A DNA stretch of 10,059 nucleotides from an uncultured Desulfobulbaceae bacterium (GTDB lineage: Bacteria; Desulfobacterota; Desulfobulbia; Desulfobulbales; Desulfobulbaceae). Where the stretch lies: assembly GCA_947260045.1 (NCBI GenBank), contig CAMYOP010000159.1:1-10059 (forward strand), given 5' to 3'. Positions 8,113 to 10,059 of the stretch are shown here, in pieces. Position 1 is the first letter of the stretch. Each line of letters begins with the position of its first letter. The translations under genes were made by a program, and so were the position numbers. The notes under the pieces are model-generated. The model ran no database searches, was not told where the DNA came from, and saw nothing but the letters and a program-made list of their open reading frames with translations.

Positions 8113-8270
8113 CAATGCCTGGCAAAACAATTCGATTATGCACCATGAATCTTTTCTAGGAAACAGCGGTATAGAGAGTTGACCTGGAATGATGAAAGTT
8201 GTGAAAAATCTCAAATCGAACATATTTCAAAGGCCTAAAACTTTAACTTCAGGAACCTGACAGGCGCATT

Positions 8271-9206
8271 ATGAAAATTATCGATCCTTCTTACACTGTC
8301 CTTGATGAACTTGACCAGCAAAGCCTTGCAGTTCGGATAGAATATTGCGGACGCATTTGCTACAAGAGTGAGGATAAAATTGACCAGAACTCAGCAACTC
8401 CCTTTGTCCAGAAAATGGCCCAGCATGGACACAACTCTGTGCTAGAAATGGGAGTTGTCACTCTTTGGCTGCAATGTAAGAGCAGTGAACCGCTGGTAGA
8501 TTTTTTCCTGCGCCAACCCCGTTACTTTCAAGTTGACCTTGGTGATAACAGTACCATCTTGCTGACCGGCTCTATCAGGGCTTTTAGAGAGATGCTCATT
8601 CATCATCCAAACTGTGATTTGACCCTTGCTGCCGCCCTGTTTCTGGCAAAACGCCATCCCTATTTCTTTGATACCATACTTCCGGAAAATACGTCACAAC
8701 AGGTCCAGTCAATAAATGTTGCAAAAGTTCCATTGTCAGAAGTAGACACCATGCCCCCCGAACCACGCGGCAGGCACAGACATATCGGCGTAAAATTTAT
8801 CATCAACCGTGCAGTAACCCATGAGATTGTCAGACACCGTCCCTGTTCTTTCCTCCAGGAAAGCCAACGTTACTGCCGATATTCAGAAAATAAATTCGGC
8901 GGTGAAGTTACTTTTATCAAACCAATGTTTTACCAAGAAGGAAGTTCAGAATATGCTATCTGGGAAAAAGCCATGGCAGACACTGAAAAAATGTACCTGG
9001 AGCTCCTTGAATCATCTACCCCACAAGCAGCCCGTACTGTTTTACCCAACTCCTGCAAGACAGAACTCATAGTATATGCCAACCTTGATGAGTGGCAGCA
9101 TATTTTCAATTTGAGAACCACCAAGGCAGCTGAGCCTTCCATGCGTGAAGTTATGATTCCACTACATGAGGAATTTAAAAAACGATTTGAAGGGGTTATT
9201 AAATAA
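8271..9206 (+). CDS. thyX: Flavin-dependent thymidylate synthase ThyX, long form
   Basis: ThyX methylates dUMP to dTMP with methylene-THF, using FAD and NAD(P)H, and releases THF rather than dihydrofolate, so it is the usual alternative to ThyA. The class signature RHRxxSxxxxSxRY is intact at 188-201 (RHRPCSFLQESQRY). The N-terminus (CGRICYKSEDK and GHNSVLEM) and the C-terminal NLRTTKAAEPSMREVM are also typical. At 311 residues it is well above the common 210-260. Between SVLEM (about 60) and VKFIINRAVTHEIV (about 174) lies roughly 100 extra residues, with LLTGSIRAFREML and AKRHPYFFD. Only a weak AGGCG (8262-8266) precedes the ATG. The gene stands alone after a terminator. It neighbours fhs, another folate one-carbon gene, though about 350 bp separate them. 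Confidence 0.93.
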   Translation: MKIIDPSYTVLDELDQQSLAVRIEYCGRICYKSEDKIDQNSATPFVQKMAQHGHNSVLEMGVVTLWLQCKSSEPLVDFFLRQPRYFQVDLGDNSTILLTGSIRAFREMLIHHPNCDLTLAAALFLAKRHPYFFDTILPENTSQQVQSINVAKVPLSEVDTMPPEPRGRHRHIGVKFIINRAVTHEIVRHRPCSFLQESQRYCRYSENKFGGEVTFIKPMFYQEGSSEYAIWEKAMADTEKMYLELLESSTPQAARTVLPNSCKTELIVYANLDEWQHIFNLRTTKAAEPSMREVMIPLHEEFKKRFEGVIK

Positions 9207-9298
9207 TTTCCTTTTTCTTATTTTCATTTACAATTAAGGCTGTGCGGTTCAACATTTCAAATAGAGCAAGAAATTTTTAAACCATAATTTCATGTGTT

Positions 9299-9342
9299 TT
9301 TTTTATTGTGCAAATGATACTTTTTAATTGCACAATAAAAAA
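9299..9342. repeat. 15-bp perfect inverted repeat between thyX and fhs
   Basis: The arm TTTTTTATTGTGCAA (9299-9313) is perfectly repeated in inverse at 9328-9342, around a 14-nt AT-rich spacer. The T-rich side comes first and the A-rich side last, the opposite of a normal terminator, in which the U tract follows the stem. A binding site for a dimeric regulator, or a transcript hairpin, is therefore as likely as termination. The inner 8-mers are TTGTGCAA and TTGCACAA. Confidence 0.6.
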
Positions 9343-9414
9343 TCAGACATTCAGCACACTGAGTGGCAAGGTGTTTTATCCATTCCATCTCAGGCTAAAA
9401 CCATCAAGCACAAG

Positions 9415-9422
9415 TTGCACAA
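9415..9422 (+). promoter_or_regulatory. Third TTGCACAA element, next to the fhs -35 box
   Basis: TTGCACAA here is identical to the inner part of the right arm of the inverted repeat at 9328-9335. It lies 8 bp upstream of the candidate -35 hexamer, where activators commonly bind. The candidate operator role is inferred from repetition and position only. Confidence 0.35.
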
Positions 9423-9430
9423 ACGAAATC

Positions 9431-9459
9431 TTGACTTTTTCAATAATATTTGATTTAAT
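9431..9459 (+). promoter_or_regulatory. Candidate sigma-70-like promoter for fhs
   Basis: TTGACT (9431-9436) and TTTAAT (9454-9459) each match the consensus at five of six bases, with an ideal 17-bp spacer. Transcription would start near 9466, giving a leader of about 87 nt before the fhs ATG. Confidence 0.6.
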
Positions 9460-9540
9460 TTGAGTTTTTCATGTTTGCCATTTATGGGTAACAATGTTTG
9501 CGCTATAAACTATTACAGTCAAATAGAATCATGAACAAAT

Positions 9541-9547
9541 AAGGAGG
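9541..9547 (+). promoter_or_regulatory. Strong ribosome binding site deciding the fhs start
   Basis: AAGGAGG is a near-perfect Shine-Dalgarno sequence five bases before the ATG at 9553. It fixes the start of a reading frame that runs open to the window edge. Confidence 0.85.
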
Positions 9548-9552
9548 TTCCA

Positions 9553-10059
9553 ATGGCTCTTGATCCCACCAAACACGCGGACTGGGAGATTGCGGAAGAA
9601 GCAGAAAGCCGCATGAAAACTGTGTACCAGCTTGGAGAAGAACTTGGCTTAGACAAGGAAGAATTACTTCCCCATGGCCACTATGTTGCAAAGCTTGATT
9701 ACAGCAAAATCCTAAACAGGCTCCAAAACAAACCAGACGGAAAATACGTCGACGTTACAGCTATTTCTCCTACGCCGCTTGGTGAAGGAAAATCCACCTG
9801 TGCCATGGGACTTGTTCAGGGCCTCGGTAAACGCAACAAATCAGTTATTGGTGCCATTCGCCAACCTTCAGGCGGGCCGACCATGAACATTAAGGGAAGT
9901 GCTGCTGGCGGTGGCCTTGCCCAATGTATTCCTCTGACCCCTTTCTCTCTTGGCCTGACCGGTGACATCAATGCCATCATGAATGCTCACAACCTGGGTA
10001 TGGTAGCTTTGACTTCCCGTATGCAACATGAGGCCAACTACACAGACGAAATTCTCGCA
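9553..10059 (+). CDS. fhs: Formate--tetrahydrofolate ligase, N-terminal part (cut by window edge)
   Basis: The 169 codons seen encode the start of 10-formyl-THF synthetase, which joins formate to THF using ATP. It serves purine synthesis and, in anaerobes, the methyl branch of the Wood-Ljungdahl pathway. The full enzyme is normally 550-600 residues, so about 30% is visible. The N-terminus begins MALDPTKHADWEIAEEAESR. The P-loop is ISPTPLGEGKST (71-82). The glycine-rich segment IKGSAAGGGLAQCIPL (113-128) and the LTGDINAIMNAHNL stretch (135-148) align with the family. Several normally constant residues differ: IRQPSGGPTMN in place of REPSLGPxFG, and SLGLTGDIN in place of NLHFTGDIH. The later TSRMQHE resembles the eukaryotic-type enzyme. 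The start is fixed by AAGGAGG at 9541-9547. It probably has its own promoter. Confidence 0.93.
   Translation, partial: MALDPTKHADWEIAEEAESRMKTVYQLGEELGLDKEELLPHGHYVAKLDYSKILNRLQNKPDGKYVDVTAISPTPLGEGKSTCAMGLVQGLGKRNKSVIGAIRQPSGGPTMNIKGSAAGGGLAQCIPLTPFSLGLTGDINAIMNAHNLGMVALTSRMQHEANYTDEILA

Noticed and set aside
8179..8207. TTGACC as a -35 box for thyX
   Set aside because: No acceptable -10 hexamer lies 16-18 bp downstream (TGAAAA only).
8026..8223. Minus-strand frame of 65 codons between nifS and thyX
   Set aside because: It runs through the nifUS terminator, lacks a recognisable domain and has no good ribosome site.
9504..9509. TATAAA as a second fhs -10 box
   Set aside because: The nearest -35-like TTGCCA (9475-9480) is 23 bp away, which is too far. 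The pair at 9431-9459 is much better.

Overview
This window reads as a piece of chromosome from an anaerobic, moderately AT-rich bacterium. My best guess is a sulfate-reducer-type Desulfobacterota (Desulfobulbales-like). That guess is inference, resting on the mix of phosphoenolpyruvate synthase, a three-domain NifU with NifS, a long flavin-dependent thymidylate synthase and a variant formate--tetrahydrofolate ligase. No marker gene fixes the taxon. I see no phage, IS element, CRISPR array, tRNA or rRNA.

Layout. Positions 1-1036 (minus strand) hold a broken membrane sensor histidine kinase that runs off the left edge. The reading frame is interrupted three times, each time at or beside a short mononucleotide run. 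Beyond it lie a possible 49-residue membrane peptide (1077-1226, minus), AT-rich non-coding DNA and a strong hairpin terminator (1387-1418). The terminator ends phosphoenolpyruvate synthase ppsA (1443-3884, minus). A 273-bp divergent intergenic region separates ppsA from a phosphohexomutase of the phosphoglucomutase/phosphomannomutase superfamily (4158-5915, plus). After a 99-bp gap comes the nifU-nifS pair (6015-8023, plus), whose reading frames overlap by one base, followed by a hairpin terminator (8082-8112). thyX (8271-9206, plus) and the first 169 codons of fhs (9553 to the right edge, plus) close the window. Upstream of fhs are a good sigma-70-like promoter and three copies of an 8-bp TTGTGCAA/TTGCACAA element, two of them in a long inverted repeat.

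How the genes fit together. PpsA makes PEP from pyruvate and the hexomutase works on hexose phosphates, so the divergent pair fits gluconeogenesis and sugar-phosphate supply. NifS and NifU together form a sulfur donor and scaffold for Fe-S cluster assembly; no nitrogenase gene is visible, so a general role is as likely as one in nitrogen fixation. ThyX and Fhs both use folate one-carbon units: ThyX consumes methylene-THF and Fhs makes 10-formyl-THF.

Most of the window is ordinary core metabolism. The points that merit a second look are the decayed kinase, the roughly 100-residue insertion in ThyX, the repeated 8-mer in front of fhs, and the variant active-site motifs of Fhs. I found no convincing new multi-gene system.
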